From Conus ventricosus (lineage: Eukaryota > Mollusca > Gastropoda > Neogastropoda > Conidae), in the NCBI GenBank assembly GCA_018398815.1, contig CM031615.1, positions 55,796,556 through 55,860,555 of the forward strand: a stretch of 64,000 nt of DNA, in the 5' to 3' direction. The position numbers and the translations under genes were made by a program. Each line of letters opens with the position of its first letter. The stretch's first letter is position 1. Of the stretch, positions 12,654 through 22,830 are shown in pieces. Below the pieces are notes generated by a model that was not told the origin of the DNA, searched no databases, and saw nothing but the letters and a program-made list of their open reading frames with translations.

Positions 12654-13430
12654 TCAGCAACATTTATTGTTTTTCTTTGATTGCTTGTACTGGCTTAGCC
12701 CTTTAAATTCTTCATTATTCATTGCGCGCAAAACTGAGGGCAGTCTTCTAACCCATTCTGTGTTGCGAGAATTGTCAATCAGCTCTCTGTGATACTGGTA
12801 GGAGAAAAGTCTTTCGCTAACTGTTGTTAAAGTTTTCAACTAAAGCCTGTGATCTGTGAACTCCCGGAATGCCCTTCTAATATAACTCTATGTTTCAACA
12901 ATAATTGATCACTTGGCCCTTTAAATTCTTTTCCATCATCAACTTGAATCATGCGAGGATAAGTTAGTGGCCCTCGTTGATATATCATTGTATAGCAACA
13001 GCAACAGCAGAAGCACTCTTTTGTGTTAATGGTTCCGCATCTTATAATCTTGAAGCCATGTCAATGACTGTGATGCGTACTTAAATCTTTTTCGTCTAAT
13101 CCTATCAAGGGTAAATATAAAAGATCCATTTTGATGGGTGTCGTTCGGTATTGCGTTCACAAAGTGTGTCTCTGTATTCGTCTAGGGGCAGTAAATAAAT
13201 TTGCCAAATCGCTTGTTTAGATAACCATTCCTTTGCTGTTTTTTCACTGACTCCCGCTGCTTGGCTTAGCTTTTTAATTGCTGTGATGCCCTTCCAATAC
13301 CTTTGGGCGAATAATAGATTTTGTTCATTTTTTATTCAGCCCAATATTATGTGCAACAAAATACACAACGTCATACCAACGACAATAAACCCGATTTCTT
13401 GCATCTTTTGTTTTCCTGATGGTTGATAAA
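12654..13430 (-). pseudogene. Retroviral-like (DDE) integrase of the Polinton-like element, frameshifted
   Basis: Polintons encode a retrovirus-like integrase transcribed opposite to their polymerase, and this minus-strand block has that position. Around 13200-13260 is an N-terminal helical segment containing EKTAKEWLSKQA. Around 12930-12960 the core motif QVDDG-(K)EF shows the D-x-G-x-E-F pattern of the second catalytic aspartate. The carboxy-terminal open stretch (12654-12839) contains RNTEWVRRLPSVLRAMNNE, matching the helix that follows the catalytic domain. Several stops and frame changes interrupt it. The gap of 264 bp to the polymerase stop is typical of compact viral-type gene packing. 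Confidence 0.78.
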
Positions 13431-13739
13431 AGTCACTGAATTTTGGTGGGGGCAATGTCTCGATTGGTTTGCCTGTTACTAGATAATATTGTTTATTGCT
13501 TGATCAACATTTTTAAATGTGTAAGCTGCATGCCCCTGTCTTTTCAGTGTGTCATTAATAAAATCTAACTGCTCAAGTCTCTGCCTTTCATAGGCGTCTT
13601 GTGCAGCTGCTAGTTGCTCCATAGCTTGTTATGTCTTTTCTCTCGCCGTCATTCCCCATTTACTAAATGCGAAATTACTTCCGCTAAAAGCAAGCGCATT
13701 CACCACAGCGCCGCCTATCATTATTGCGAGTGAAGCCAT
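13431..13739 (-). pseudogene. Small hydrophobic/coiled-coil protein of the Polinton-like element (unrecognised function)
   Basis: The minus-strand start codon is at 13737-13739. The N-terminus (MASLAIMIGGAVVNALAFSG) is a glycine/alanine-rich hydrophobic helix. It is followed by a charged, Gln/Glu/Arg-rich segment likely to form a coiled coil, then a proline-rich linker and a second hydrophobic segment near 13380-13440. A frame break lies near 13630. Its placement directly upstream of the integrase, on the same strand, suggests co-expression or processing with it. I do not recognise a named family. A minor virion or membrane-associated protein is a guess from hydrophobicity only. Confidence 0.55.
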
Positions 13740-13768
13740 TTTTATAAATGTATTTTTTTATTTACATA

Positions 13769-13989
13769 TTAATTGTCCGGAATTATTCCTTGCTTAACTA
13801 GAAAATCTTTCGTGGCAACCGAAGCTGCAATGATAGCAATCAGCTTTGCTGAATCCTCAAAGTCTAGTTTGCCAAGATCTGCCGTTTTAATTTTTAACAA
13901 GCTTTTACCAACATTGAGTATCCTACACTTAGGCCTCCAATAACAGCAGAATGGTATACAAGGTTGGTAACATTTTTTTCGGTGCTCAT
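13769..13989 (-). pseudogene. Small membrane-type protein of the Polinton-like element
   Basis: The start codon at 13987-13989 gives MSTEKNVTNLVYHSAVIGG, followed by a hydrophobic segment and then a lysine/leucine-rich amphipathic part. The carboxy-terminus ends at the stop at 13769-13771. The frame changes near 13905, so it is broken as read. Expected length would be about 73 residues. Small proteins with this layout accompany polymerase and integrase in Polinton-like elements, but I cannot assign a biochemical role. It is transcribed away from the gene starting at 14024. Confidence 0.5.
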
Positions 13990-14023
13990 TTTATAAAATA
14001 AATAATTATAATTATTAAAAAAC
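13990..14023. promoter_or_regulatory. AT-only divergent intergenic spacer, candidate bidirectional promoter
   Basis: Thirty-four bases, almost all A and T, separate the minus-strand start at 13989 from the plus-strand start at 14024. It contains TTTATAAAATAAAT, a TATA-like string. A short AT-rich spacer between divergent genes is a reasonable promoter candidate. This is inference from position and composition only. Confidence 0.35.
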
Positions 14024-14629
14024 ATGAACAGTGATGATCTCCTACAGCTACAAGGCAGCCTAAACCTTCCTGAACTTATGAATGACCAAGTTGATGACCA
14101 AGCTATTATGCCCAAAAAAGAGAGGCTGTATTCTTTGGCAGCATGTGGAAAACAAAACAGTTCCCGGAACTGAATTCAGCATTGAACAGATTCAACAGAT
14201 GTCGCCGCAAGACATTTTAAAGTATCATAACAGGATGAAGCGCAGCTGGGTCTAGAATGTGAAAAGTGTGGGACAAACGGTTTCTTAGTTTTGTACACTA
14301 AACTAGTCAGTAGATTTGCTCCCATTGATTCTGAACAAGATCTTACGTATGATTTAACGCAAGATCCTGTTTTAACAAAGTCATTAGAGTCTCTAGGCTG
14401 TGATCTATATTACAGATTTGGAACATTATTGTCGCCAGCGATCATGGGATTAATAACTTTTAATCATATAGATTTTGTTTCCCTTCAAAATGAGCGAGCT
14501 GGAAAATCAGCAGAATCAGAAAACACTGAATCAGGTGAGAAAGTAACCAAGCCAGAAAATCAGCAGAAAACACTGAACCAGGTGGGACCATTAAAAATCC
14601 TGGGCGTGTTGAAGCAGGAAAAAAATTAG
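14024..14629 (+). pseudogene. Polinton-like element gene, putative protein with C-x2-C pair (unrecognised)
   Basis: ATG at 14024 opens an acidic N-terminus (MNSDDLLQLQGSLNLPELMN) that runs into a stop near 14171. Another frame resumes around 14240 with LECEKCGTNGFLVLY, a C-x2-C pair that might bind metal. It continues in the open stretch 14291-14629 (acidic, then Ser/Glu-rich). The product has no name I can support. The block lies within the Polinton-like cluster on the same strand as the polymerase, and its end overlaps the start of the next gene. Confidence 0.45.
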
Positions 14630-14838
14630 CAGAGTGGAACAGACAAAAAAAATTAATGTTACAGAATATGACTCATCATGAAAACATAACACCGCCAGCG
14701 CCAGAACAAGTTGATTCAATGCCCGCTATAAAAACTCCATGTGATACAAGGGCCCCAAAGTCTTCATGGAATATTGAACTTAAAACTGTTGCCATTTTTG
14801 GCGCCCTTGCTGCTGCTGGGCGGTTATTACTGTTATAA
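14490..14838 (+). pseudogene. Small tail-anchored-type protein of the Polinton-like element, frameshifted
   Basis: ATG at 14490 (MSELENQQNQ) overlaps the preceding gene in another frame and soon meets a stop. A frame resuming near 14600 has AEWNRQKKLMLQNM, a basic helical stretch. It then runs through a Pro-rich linker to TVAIFGALAAAGRLLLL (near 14787-14837), a hydrophobic segment long enough to cross a membrane. A further basic, Lys/Gln-rich stretch to about 14985 could be its cytoplasmic tail if another frame change is assumed. Function is unknown; a membrane or capsid-interior role is only a guess. Confidence 0.45.
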
Positions 14839-15251
14839 AAATATATAAAGAAAGGCAGCAGAAACAAAAGCAACCAAAAAAATCTGAACCGTTAAATACA
14901 GAAAAAGACAACTGCACGCCAAAACCGTCAACAACAAAAGATCATTTGATCCATTTCAAATGGAATAATATTTTAAGAACTTAATTTAAATTTTCTTATA
15001 AAAATAGATCATGCGTATTATAAAATGATAAAGTCAATAAATAAAGACATGGATCTATAAAAGACATTTCCATAGACCAGAATTGTAATCAATGCAGTTG
15101 CTTCGTTGTAAAAACTTCCTTAAGATCTATGCAAGAACGCTGAGCAAGACATCCTCAACGATGTACGCGTTTTTTGAGGCGTGTTGTGACTATATTAGAC
15201 ATCTACTATTTAAGATAAAAACATAGCTTGTATTTTTTTGATAATTATAAG

Positions 15252-15372
15252 ATAACTTAATAAGAACTTGGTTGTACTTAAAGGATGACTTAATCAAGAA
15301 CTTATCAAGAACTTGATCAAAACTTATTAAGAACTTAATTAAGAACTTGATCAAGAACTTATTAAAAACTTG
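15252..15372. repeat. Degenerate AAGAACTT-based short repeats (AT-rich)
   Basis: At least seven copies of AAGAACTT or a one-base variant occur at roughly 9-13-base spacing, separated by GATC, AATT or ATC. An example is CAAGAACTTATCAAGAACTT at about 15295. The interval lies just past the last Polinton-like gene and could be a terminal or replication-associated repeat of that element, or unrelated satellite DNA. Confidence 0.7.
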
Positions 15373-15373
15373 G

Positions 15374-15425
15374 CTGTGGGGCGGGTGGGGTGGGTGATGG
15401 TGGTGGGGTGGAGTGGGTAGGGGGT
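15374..15425 (+). other. G-quadruplex-prone G-rich tract
   Basis: GGGGCGGGTGGGGTGGG at about 15377 has four G-runs with one-base loops, a canonical G-quadruplex pattern. Further GGGG and GGG runs continue to about 15425. The tract follows directly on the AT-rich AAGAACTT repeats, making a sharp composition change. Confidence 0.6.
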
Positions 15426-15552
15426 GTGCATGCGTGGGGTAGACAAAACAAACAACAAACACAAACACCCAATAGACAGTCCAGGGGTGGGGCGGAGGGA
15501 CGTGCGTGCGTGGGGTAGGCCAAAACACACAAACACCAACAAACAAACAAGA
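15424..15552. repeat. Imperfect duplication of a GTGCGTGGGGTAG + (AAAC)-rich unit
   Basis: GTGCATGCGTGGGGTAG followed by ACAAAC-rich sequence at about 15426-15475 recurs as GTGCGTGCGTGGGGTAG plus AACAAAC-rich sequence at about 15501-15550. The two units are about 75 bp apart. No coding signal. Confidence 0.6.
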
Positions 15553-15598
15553 AGTAGAACTACCAGGCTGTGTCCCCGCGCGCACCTCAATCAACCCC

Positions 15599-15781
15599 AA
15601 GTGATCACATAGGTCGTTTGGCCTAGTTTGCCGCTGAGCTTTGCTGGTGCTGCCGCGCTTTGTAGTCAAGCGATCACATAGGGTCGTTTGACCTAGTTTG
15701 CCACCAAGCTTTGCAGGTGCTGACGTCATTGGCGGCAAGCGATCACATAGGTTGTTTGGCCTAGTTTGCTCTGCTCCTCTT
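15599..15781. repeat. Tandem repeat, 69-bp unit, about 2.6 copies
   Basis: Units start at 15599, 15668 and 15737, each with AAG(T/C)GATCACATAGG followed by TCGTTTGGCCTAGTTTGCC or a near variant. The third copy is cut short at about 15781. Divergence between units is modest, mostly substitutions. No open frame is conserved across units. Confidence 0.85.
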
Positions 15782-15799
15782 TTCCTCAACCAGGCTTGC

Positions 15800-16860
15800 A
15801 ACTGGCTTTGGCAGAGTTACAGCAATTACTGCTGTAGCCGAGCTTTTATGGCGGCTCTAATCGCCATAGTAGTACATCCGTCATTGTATTTTGGAGCATT
15901 TATATGAAGATAGTGCTGGCCACACACTACTCCTCTCCATACTGGTAGATGTACTAAGGTCTGCCTAGCCCTACTAGTTTGTTTGCCAGAACATTCGAAA
16001 ATCGTTAGTCCAGTTGCATAAGTTTAATAATGGTTTGGCGTTTGCACACAGTTCATTTATACTGATTCCTAGCTTGTGGAATTTAGATAGTTATAAAAAC
16101 ACACAGAAAGTTGAATGAGTTTCCTAGCATACGAATCAGACATGTTCACCTGCGTCTTAAGAAATAAACGCCATGTTTGATGCGTTTTTTGTTTTTTAAA
16201 CATGACTTGGGCTGTCTCAAGCCAACGCCCAAAATCAACGCGTGATGGATTGTTTTGCTTTGCCAGCTTTCAAACAATGCAGCACCATTTATTAAATAAG
16301 GAACCATCTCATCGATAGTCAAACACATATTAAAACTGCTATATTTTGTTCAGCAATATGCCTCAACGTTTTCATTTCCTTGAATCAACAAACCTTTAAG
16401 ATAGTCGTCCATTTCCAAAGCAGTCGGTTCCCTTTTTTCTTTTCTGTTCCTTCTAGGAAAGCAATACTTCTTTTCGGTTTCAGCAGTAACGAACATGCTT
16501 CACCCCCGTTCTTTTTTCAACAAATACTCTGACATGCAAGTAAGTAAAACTTGTGGTGTTCAATGCGAGAGCCTGCTCTTCAGTGAAACGGTAGCCTTTT
16601 TAGAATAACACACCAAGCACAGAACACAGCGCATTAAAAAAACGCCCTACTCGTCCGGAGCCAGTAGAAAATGATGAAACCGGTGTTGGTTACTATCATG
16701 TGAGCGCTGTGAAAGATGATGAAATATATTGCAATGCAGCAGGCCCAGCGTGAAGGAGTGGGGTGAGGGAGGAGCAGGGCACAGTATTGATTTTTGGCCT
16801 CTCAGTTGTCAGCAGGCGTGAGGCGCGCGCGCGTGTATAAGTGTCTGTCTGTGCCCATGG
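15800..16860. other. Unassigned interval
   Basis: Two small perfect hairpins lie at about 15819-15835 (ACAGCA...TGCTGT) and 15847-15866 (ATGGCG...CGCCAT). A minus-strand 60-residue frame at 16146-16328 has no family I recognise. Nothing else supports a gene. Confidence 0.4.
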
Positions 16861-16861
16861 T

Positions 16862-17325
16862 GTGGTGTGTGTGTGTGTGTGTGTGTGTGCGTGTGTCTGT
16901 CAACATCACGAAACTGTGAACAGCTCCCAGATCAGTTTTGTTGTTGTTGTTGTTGTTGTTTTTAGGACAGTTTACCCCCGGCCCATGTTGACACCTTTTC
17001 GTCCCGTGTCTGCCCAGTGTTGATACTGCTTCTCCTGAGTCTGTCCCGTGTTGAAGAGACACTGTGTAGCCTGGTGTCAGTCTCGTGTGTGCTAACACCT
17101 TCAGCCCATGCGCTCGCTCAGTCTGTGCTGTCAGTGCCAACAAGTCGGTTTACCCTGCTCTCTCTGTGTGTGTGTGTGTGTCTGCCCGCCTCTTCTGTCT
17201 GTCTGTCCTCTCTCTCTGTCTCTCTCTTCTCTGTCTGTCTGTCTGTCTCTCTCTGTTGCGCGCGCGTGTATGAGCTGTGTTTGTGTGTGTGTTGTGTGTG
17301 TTCGTGTGTGAGTGTGTGTGTGCAT
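16862..17325. repeat. Microsatellite cluster: (TG)n, (GTT)n, (TC)/(TG) compound
   Basis: (TG)n occupies about 16862-16890 and (GTT)n 16937-16962. A compound TG/TC/GTCT tract runs from about 17163 to 17325. Open frames on both strands are Cys/Val- or His/Thr-rich translations of these repeats and are not genes. Confidence 0.9.
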
Positions 17326-17531
17326 ACGCACGTATGCCTATGGCTCCAAAACCTGGCTTCTCCTCCGTGTCTAAATAGAAATATTATTTAAACCCACAAG
17401 CAATCCTTCACCACACGGAGGGCAACTTGACCTTAACAGGCTTTGTTCGCCTCTCTCTGTGCTGACAAACTCCCCGCTGTAATTAACATACTGCGAAGTA
17501 ATCGATAGCCTAGTGCACCCACCGTGTATAT

Positions 17532-17614
17532 GGGCGCGTTCAGTCACGGCTGCTTTTCCCTACGTTACTCTATGGGCGTGTTCAGTCCTGGCTACTTTCC
17601 CTACGCTACTCTCT
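17532..17614. repeat. Two-copy 42-bp tandem duplication
   Basis: GGGCG(C/T)GTTCAGTC at 17532 and again at 17574. The two units differ at a few positions. Non-coding. Confidence 0.85.
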
Positions 17615-17712
17615 AAAAACTTTAGTAAATTAGTATTAAAAACAGATAACCCTGCACAGTAGTTTTGTTTGTAGATAATCGTTATTTTTTGGTTATTGAC
17701 GTCTTACTTGTC

Positions 17713-17802
17713 AGAGAACAGGAAAAGGCGGCTTTTAGCCACTTTCCGCCCAAAAACACGTGGAGGGTGAAAGTGGCTTAGAGTCGCCTTTTCCTGTTCT
17801 CT
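17713..17802. mobile_element. 90-bp fold-back element with 7-bp target-site duplication
   Basis: The arm 17713-17746 (starting AGAGAACAGGAAAAGGCG) is the imperfect reverse complement of 17769-17802 (ending CGCCTTTTCCTGTTCTCT), leaving a 22-base loop. The flanks carry the same heptamer ACTTGTC at 17706-17712 and 17803-17809, the signature of transposition. It has no coding capacity, so it would be a non-autonomous fold-back DNA element. A 7-bp duplication alone does not identify the mobilising transposase. Confidence 0.8.
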
Positions 17803-17814
17803 ACTTGTCTGACC

Positions 17815-19012
17815 AGTTTTTGAGGCAATTTAAATTTTCTTGCCAGACTACTATAGTTATCTGATTTGTCATATATTTTTGTATCATCAGCAAAAATTTT
17901 TACAAAAACTATTTACCTCATCTGGGAAGGTCATTATAAAAATAGTAAACAGTACAGGTCCTAAAATGCTCCCTTGGGGAATACCACTCATAACATCTTT
18001 CTCTGTTGACATACAGTAACCCACTCTTACTCTTTGTTTTCTATTTGACAAAAAATCTCTAATCCATTTAGCAACTTACCTACTATACCGTATGCTCCAT
18101 TTTTTTTCAATAATCTCTCATGCGGAACCGTATCAAAAGCTTTACGGAAATCAAGGTAAATTATATCAACAGAGTACTATTCTCTAGCATGTTAACTAAA
18201 TCTTCCATAACTTCAAGTAGTTGTGATATGCAAGACCTTTTTTTACGAAAGCCATGCTGGCATACTGCAAACAAATTATTATCAGTGAAGTGAGATACTA
18301 TGACATCTCTTATAATGGATTCTAGCACTTTGCATGCAATGCAGGTTAAGCTTACCGGACGATAGTTGCCTGCTCAGATTTTGACCCTTTTTTAAAATAG
18401 CAGTAACTTCTGCCGATTTCCAGTCGAGGGGTAATTTCCTGTCTCTAATGATGTATTATAAATCTTACTGAGCGGTACAGCTAACTCCTACTTAATTCTT
18501 TTAGAACTTAGGTGGTATTAAATCAGGTCCCTGCGCTTTAGACTGATTCAATTCAAACAACTTCTTCTCTACTGCAGCTGAAGTAATTATTATATCTGTA
18601 ACTGAAATTCCATTAGATTTACTACATTCTATAAGATCAGGTATGTTATTTGTATCTTCATTAGCAAAGACACTTGCGAAGAACTCATTTAAAACTTCAG
18701 CTTTCTCCATATTGACTACGCCAACCCTCCTTTACCATCATTTAGAGTATTTACCCCTCGTTACTTTTGTACGTTCTTGCACGTATTTCCAAAAACATTT
18801 GGGATTTTTTTTTTACATTGTTCTGCTATTTTACGTTCATAAGCTTTTCTTGTTGATTTGATTTCATTTTTGCTCTTATTTCGCATTCTTGCATATTTAC
18901 TGTATTCTTTCCCATCTTTCGTCAATAAATACCTTTGAAAAAGATTATATTTTTTCTTAATCATTTTAAGTACTTTATCATTCATCCAAAGTGGTTTAAG
19001 CATTTTATTTTG
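17815..19012 (-). mobile_element. CR1-like LINE ORF2 fragment: linker and reverse transcriptase (broken)
   Basis: Minus-strand reading begins near 19003 with a basic linker containing WMNDKVLKMIKKKYN and continues at 18501-18710 with a pre-RT segment (EKKLFELNQSKAQGPDLIPP). Past frame changes come GIPQGSILGPVLF (about 17940-17980) and the catalytic FADDTKIY (about 17880-17905). The endonuclease is missing at the 5' side, where the copy abuts an opposite-strand LINE. The fold-back element at 17713-17802 lies just beyond its 3' side. Confidence 0.85.
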
Positions 19013-19045
19013 GCTACAATTAGTCTTTGGAATACATCGTCCATA

Positions 19046-19165
19046 CTCAGTTTGGGATCCTTACCATCTAAGGGACATTGATAACCTCGAAAAGATTCAG
19101 AAGAAGAGAGCAGCACGGTTCGTAACAGGGAAACACATCAGAGAAAAGGGGAATACTAGTCATAC
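19046..19165 (+). mobile_element. LINE ORF2 C-terminal scrap, same family as the next element
   Basis: CAGTTTGGGATCCTTACC through AGAAAAGGGGAATACTAG matches 21654-21762 with a few indels. There the same bases encode the tail of ORF2 (NLEKIQKRAARFVTG). It lies immediately upstream of the endonuclease of the element at 19275, which may reflect a head-to-tail arrangement. Confidence 0.75.
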
Positions 19166-19274
19166 CGACCCCCCAAAGAAACTTGAAATTTTGTCCTAAG
19201 TTGCATCCACCCCTGATTCTAAAACTGATAAAATCCCAAATCATAAAGTGCAACTGAACTCCAAATCATTAGAG

Positions 19275-22200
19275 AAAAAGATCAACTTAAATGCATAGTC
19301 GTAAATTTTCAATCTCTTATCAAGAAAAAGAAGAACTCAGTAATTTAGTCACCGAAAAAAACATTGATGTTGTAATTGGAACAGAAACTTGGCTAGAAAC
19401 TGAACATCCAGCAGTGAACTCTAATGGAGGATTTTGATATTTATAGAAAGGACAGACTTGGAAAAAAGAGGTGGCGGAGTCTTGATTGCCATTAGGAAGA
19501 ACTTAGCCAGTGAGTTTTTTATATCAAGGCAAAAATAGTGAAAGTTTATTTTGTAGGATTAATTTTAAGAATAAGAGACCTGTCATGTGTGGATCAGTTT
19601 ACAGACCTCCAGACTCAGATGAAATGTAAGTTCGGCTATTTGCAGAGACATTTCTAACATTGTTTTGGCCAATAGAAGGCAATATTATGGATTGGTGGAG
19701 ACTTTAACTTACCAGATATTGATTGGGGTGAAGATGCCATACTTGGTAATCAATACAGTAAAAATATATACTCAGTTTTTGATACCACCAAAGACCTAGG
19801 ATTAGTGCAGTCAGTTGAAGCACCAACTCGTGGTATGGCATTCCTGGATTTATTTTTTACCAATTGTCTAGGCGCTTTAGGCAATCAGGATTAATTGCAG
19901 GCCTGGGTGATCATGACATAATTCTCTTAGAGAGCAACTTTCAACCCTTTCGAAGAAAACCCCCTAAACGTACCATCAGACTCTGGAACCAAGCAGATTT
20001 ACCAAAATTGCGCAGGGATACTCATATTTCAGTCGTCTCTTTTTGAGGTCCCATAGTGTTAAAGATAATGTCAGTGACCTTTGGAAGTGTATAAAAACTA
20101 ACTTGGAATTTATTATGGATGACAACATACCTACTAAAATAACTTCAAGCAAGAACCACCAGCCATGGATTACTACAAAAACTAAACATTTGTTGAGAAG
20201 GAAACATCGTTTCTTTAAGAAATTGAAACTACATCCTAATTCAGAAAGATTACTGGTTAGGTATAAACATATTAAGAGAAGGTGTCAGAGAGAAATGTAG
20301 CTTGCTCACTCCAATTATGTTTAATTCGATGATTTCAGAAGGTGATCATCAAAACAGAAATTATGGTCTTACATAAGGAGTAAGAGACAGGACAACATGG
20401 GATTCCAGACCTGAGAAACAACCAGAATAACCTAATACAGGACCCTGAAGGGAATAGCAGATTTACTAAACAAGCAGTTTTGTTCAGTTTTCTCAATCCC
20501 AAACCTTTAATTAACGTTAGACTAAAGGATGATGATAAACTCCCTGAAATGCAAAACATCAAAGTAAACAAAGCAGGAGTATTTAAGTTACTGACCAACA
20601 TCAATGAAAACAAAGCTACTGGTCCCCGATGGCGTTCCTGGCAAGCTCTTAAAATTATGTTGCCAATGAATTGAGTGAGGTATACCAACTACTTTACCAA
20701 GCTTCACTGGACCAGGGAGTAATACCTGATGAGTGGCGAGATGCGAGCATTGTTCCCTTTTCAAAAAGGGTGACAAAACAAAAGCAGAGAACTATAGACC
20801 TGTATCTCTTACATCCATATCAGCAAAACTACTTGAACACATAATATATAGTAGCATAATGGACCATCTTGACAAATATGACTTCTTAAATAACGCCCAG
20901 CATGGTTTTAGACGGCGAAGGAGTTGTGAGACTCAACTTATAACAACTCTCAATGATTTTAATAACTGTCTTAACAACAGACAGCAAATAGATGCAATTT
21001 TATTAGACTTTTCTAAAGCCTTTGATAAGGTTGACCATGAGGCCTGCTGCTTAAATTAGAACACATCGCATTGGCGGTTCTTTGCTAAAATGGCTAGATC
21101 ATTCCTCGTTGGAGAACGCAGAAAGTTTGTTGTGGAAGGGTCGTCATCCCATGTAAACCAGTCTTGTCAGGTGTACCACAGGGAACTGTTCTGGGGCCCT
21201 TGTTTTTCTTAATTTATATAAATGACATAAGTAGAAATCTCTCTCCTGGAACTACTATAAGGCTTTTTGCAGATGACAGCTTAGTATAATCAAAAGCAAG
21301 AATGATACACGCATTCTACAAGAAGATCTAAACGCTTTACAAGAGTGGAAAGACTTGGAAAATGGAATTTCATCCCCAAAAGTGCCAAGTGTTTGCGTAT
21401 ATGTAACAAACGCTCACCAATTAGATCAGATTATTCTATCCATAATACTATTCTTAAAGAAACCAATGCTGCAAAATATTTAGGCGTGATTATAGATAGT
21501 CGTCTCAAATGGAAAGAACACTACAATTTAGTATGTAAGAAAGCAAAATAACATCTTAGCTTTCTTATACAGGAATATCAATGACTGCCCCCAAAAGGTT
21601 AAAGACGACTGCTACAAAAACACTGGTTAGACCAGTACTGGAATATGGTTGCTCAGTTTGGGATCCTTACCATCTAAAGGACATTGATAACCTCGAAAAG
21701 ATTCAGAAGAGAGCAGCACGGTTCGTAACAGGAACCACATCAGAGAAAAGGAGAATACTAGGAAGAACATGAGGAAATTAGAATGGAAACCCTTGGAAGA
21801 GAGAAGAGCTTTATCAAACTTAACATCTTCTTCAAAGGCAGAGCTAAAGTAATGATATTCCAATGGAACAACTAGTTTTGAATAAAAGTAGCACCAGGAG
21901 TGGCGGTCAATGTTATACATACCTGCATTAAATATTGACAGCCACTTACATTCATTTTATCCTAGTTCTGTACGGCTGTGGAACTCACTGCCGGGTGCCA
22001 ACAAGATTGCCACAAATGCAATCTCATTAAAAAACAAATTGATACGACAGTTTTGAGATCTGCATATTGACGATTTTCTATTTTAACTTCCCCAGATATT
22101 TTACTGTTACCTGGGCCTGAATTTGGCCATTGCTTTTAACTTCTTGAATATCGAGTGCGACCCCTTGTTGCCAAATTTGCTCCAGGGGCCAACAGTCTGA

Positions 22201-22292
22201 GTCGCACTATTTTATGCTATTTATTTTACTTTTTAACATGCACGCTGGTGACCTACTCGTTTTTGAGTGAACCAGTATTTTAGGAAGAAGAC
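19275..22292 (+). mobile_element. Nearly full-length CR1/Jockey-like LINE ORF2, frameshifted, with 3' UTR
   Basis: All ORF2 parts occur in order. The endonuclease shows GTETWL (about 19380), VYRPPD (about 19602), GGDFN (about 19697) and GDHDI (about 19910). A linker follows, then the reverse transcriptase with AENYRPVSLTSISAKLLE (20733-21059 open stretch), DFSKAFDKVDHE, a GTVLGP motif near 21186 and FADDS near 21270. The C-terminal part has KYLGVIIDSRLKWKEHY (21345-21551) and RPVLEYGCSVWDPYHL (21581-21772). Stops and frame changes interrupt almost every domain. A 3' UTR of about 200 bp ends in GAGTGAACCAGTATTTTAGG plus (GAA)n. That ending recurs at 22.83, 41.83 and 52.25 kb, so it marks the family 3' end. 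No ORF1 was recognised. Confidence 0.92.
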
Positions 22293-22830
22293 GAAGAACA
22301 TGAGGAAATTAGAATGGAAACCCTTAGAAGAGAGAAGAGCTTTATCAAACTTAACATCTTCTTCAAAGGCAGAGCTAAACTAATTGATATTCCAATGGAA
22401 CAACTAGTATTGAATAAAAGTAGCACCAGGAGTGGCGGTCAATGTTATACCATACCTGCATCAAATATTGACAGCCACTTACATTCATTTTATCCTAGTT
22501 CTGTACGGGCTGTGGAACTCGCTGCCAGGTGCCATCAAGATTGCCACAAATATGCAGTCTCATTTAAAAAACAAATTGATACGACAGTTTTGAGATCTGC
22601 ATATTGACGATTTTCTATTTTAACTTCCCCAGATATTTCACTGTTACTTGGGCCTGAATTTGGCCATAACTTCTTGAATATCGAGTGCGATTTCTTGTTG
22701 CCAAATTTGCTCCAGGGGCCAACAGTCTGAGTCGCACTATTTTATGTTATTTTATTTTACTTTTTCACATGCGCGCTGGTGACCTACTCGTTTTTGAGTG
22801 AACCAGTATTTTAGGAAGAAGAAGAAGAAC
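22293..22830 (+). mobile_element. Second, tandem copy of the LINE 3' end
   Basis: This 538-bp block repeats 21762-22292 at high identity, from GAAGAACATGAGGAAATTAG to the (GAA)n end. The second copy has a better-preserved frame (22314-22607), with SSTRSGGQCYTIPASNIDSH and YPSSVRAVELAA. Tandem LINE 3' ends can arise by insertion of a 5'-truncated copy into the (GAA)n tail of an older one. Confidence 0.9.

Noticed and set aside
15190..15801. 203-residue minus-strand frame
   Set aside because: It runs through three unrelated repeat blocks. Composition is Pro/His-rich from G-rich DNA and Lys/Phe-rich from the AAGAACTT repeats; no family is recognised.
16146..16328. 60-residue minus-strand frame near the Polinton-like block
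   Set aside because: No recognisable family, no continuation in neighbouring frames and no conserved motif.
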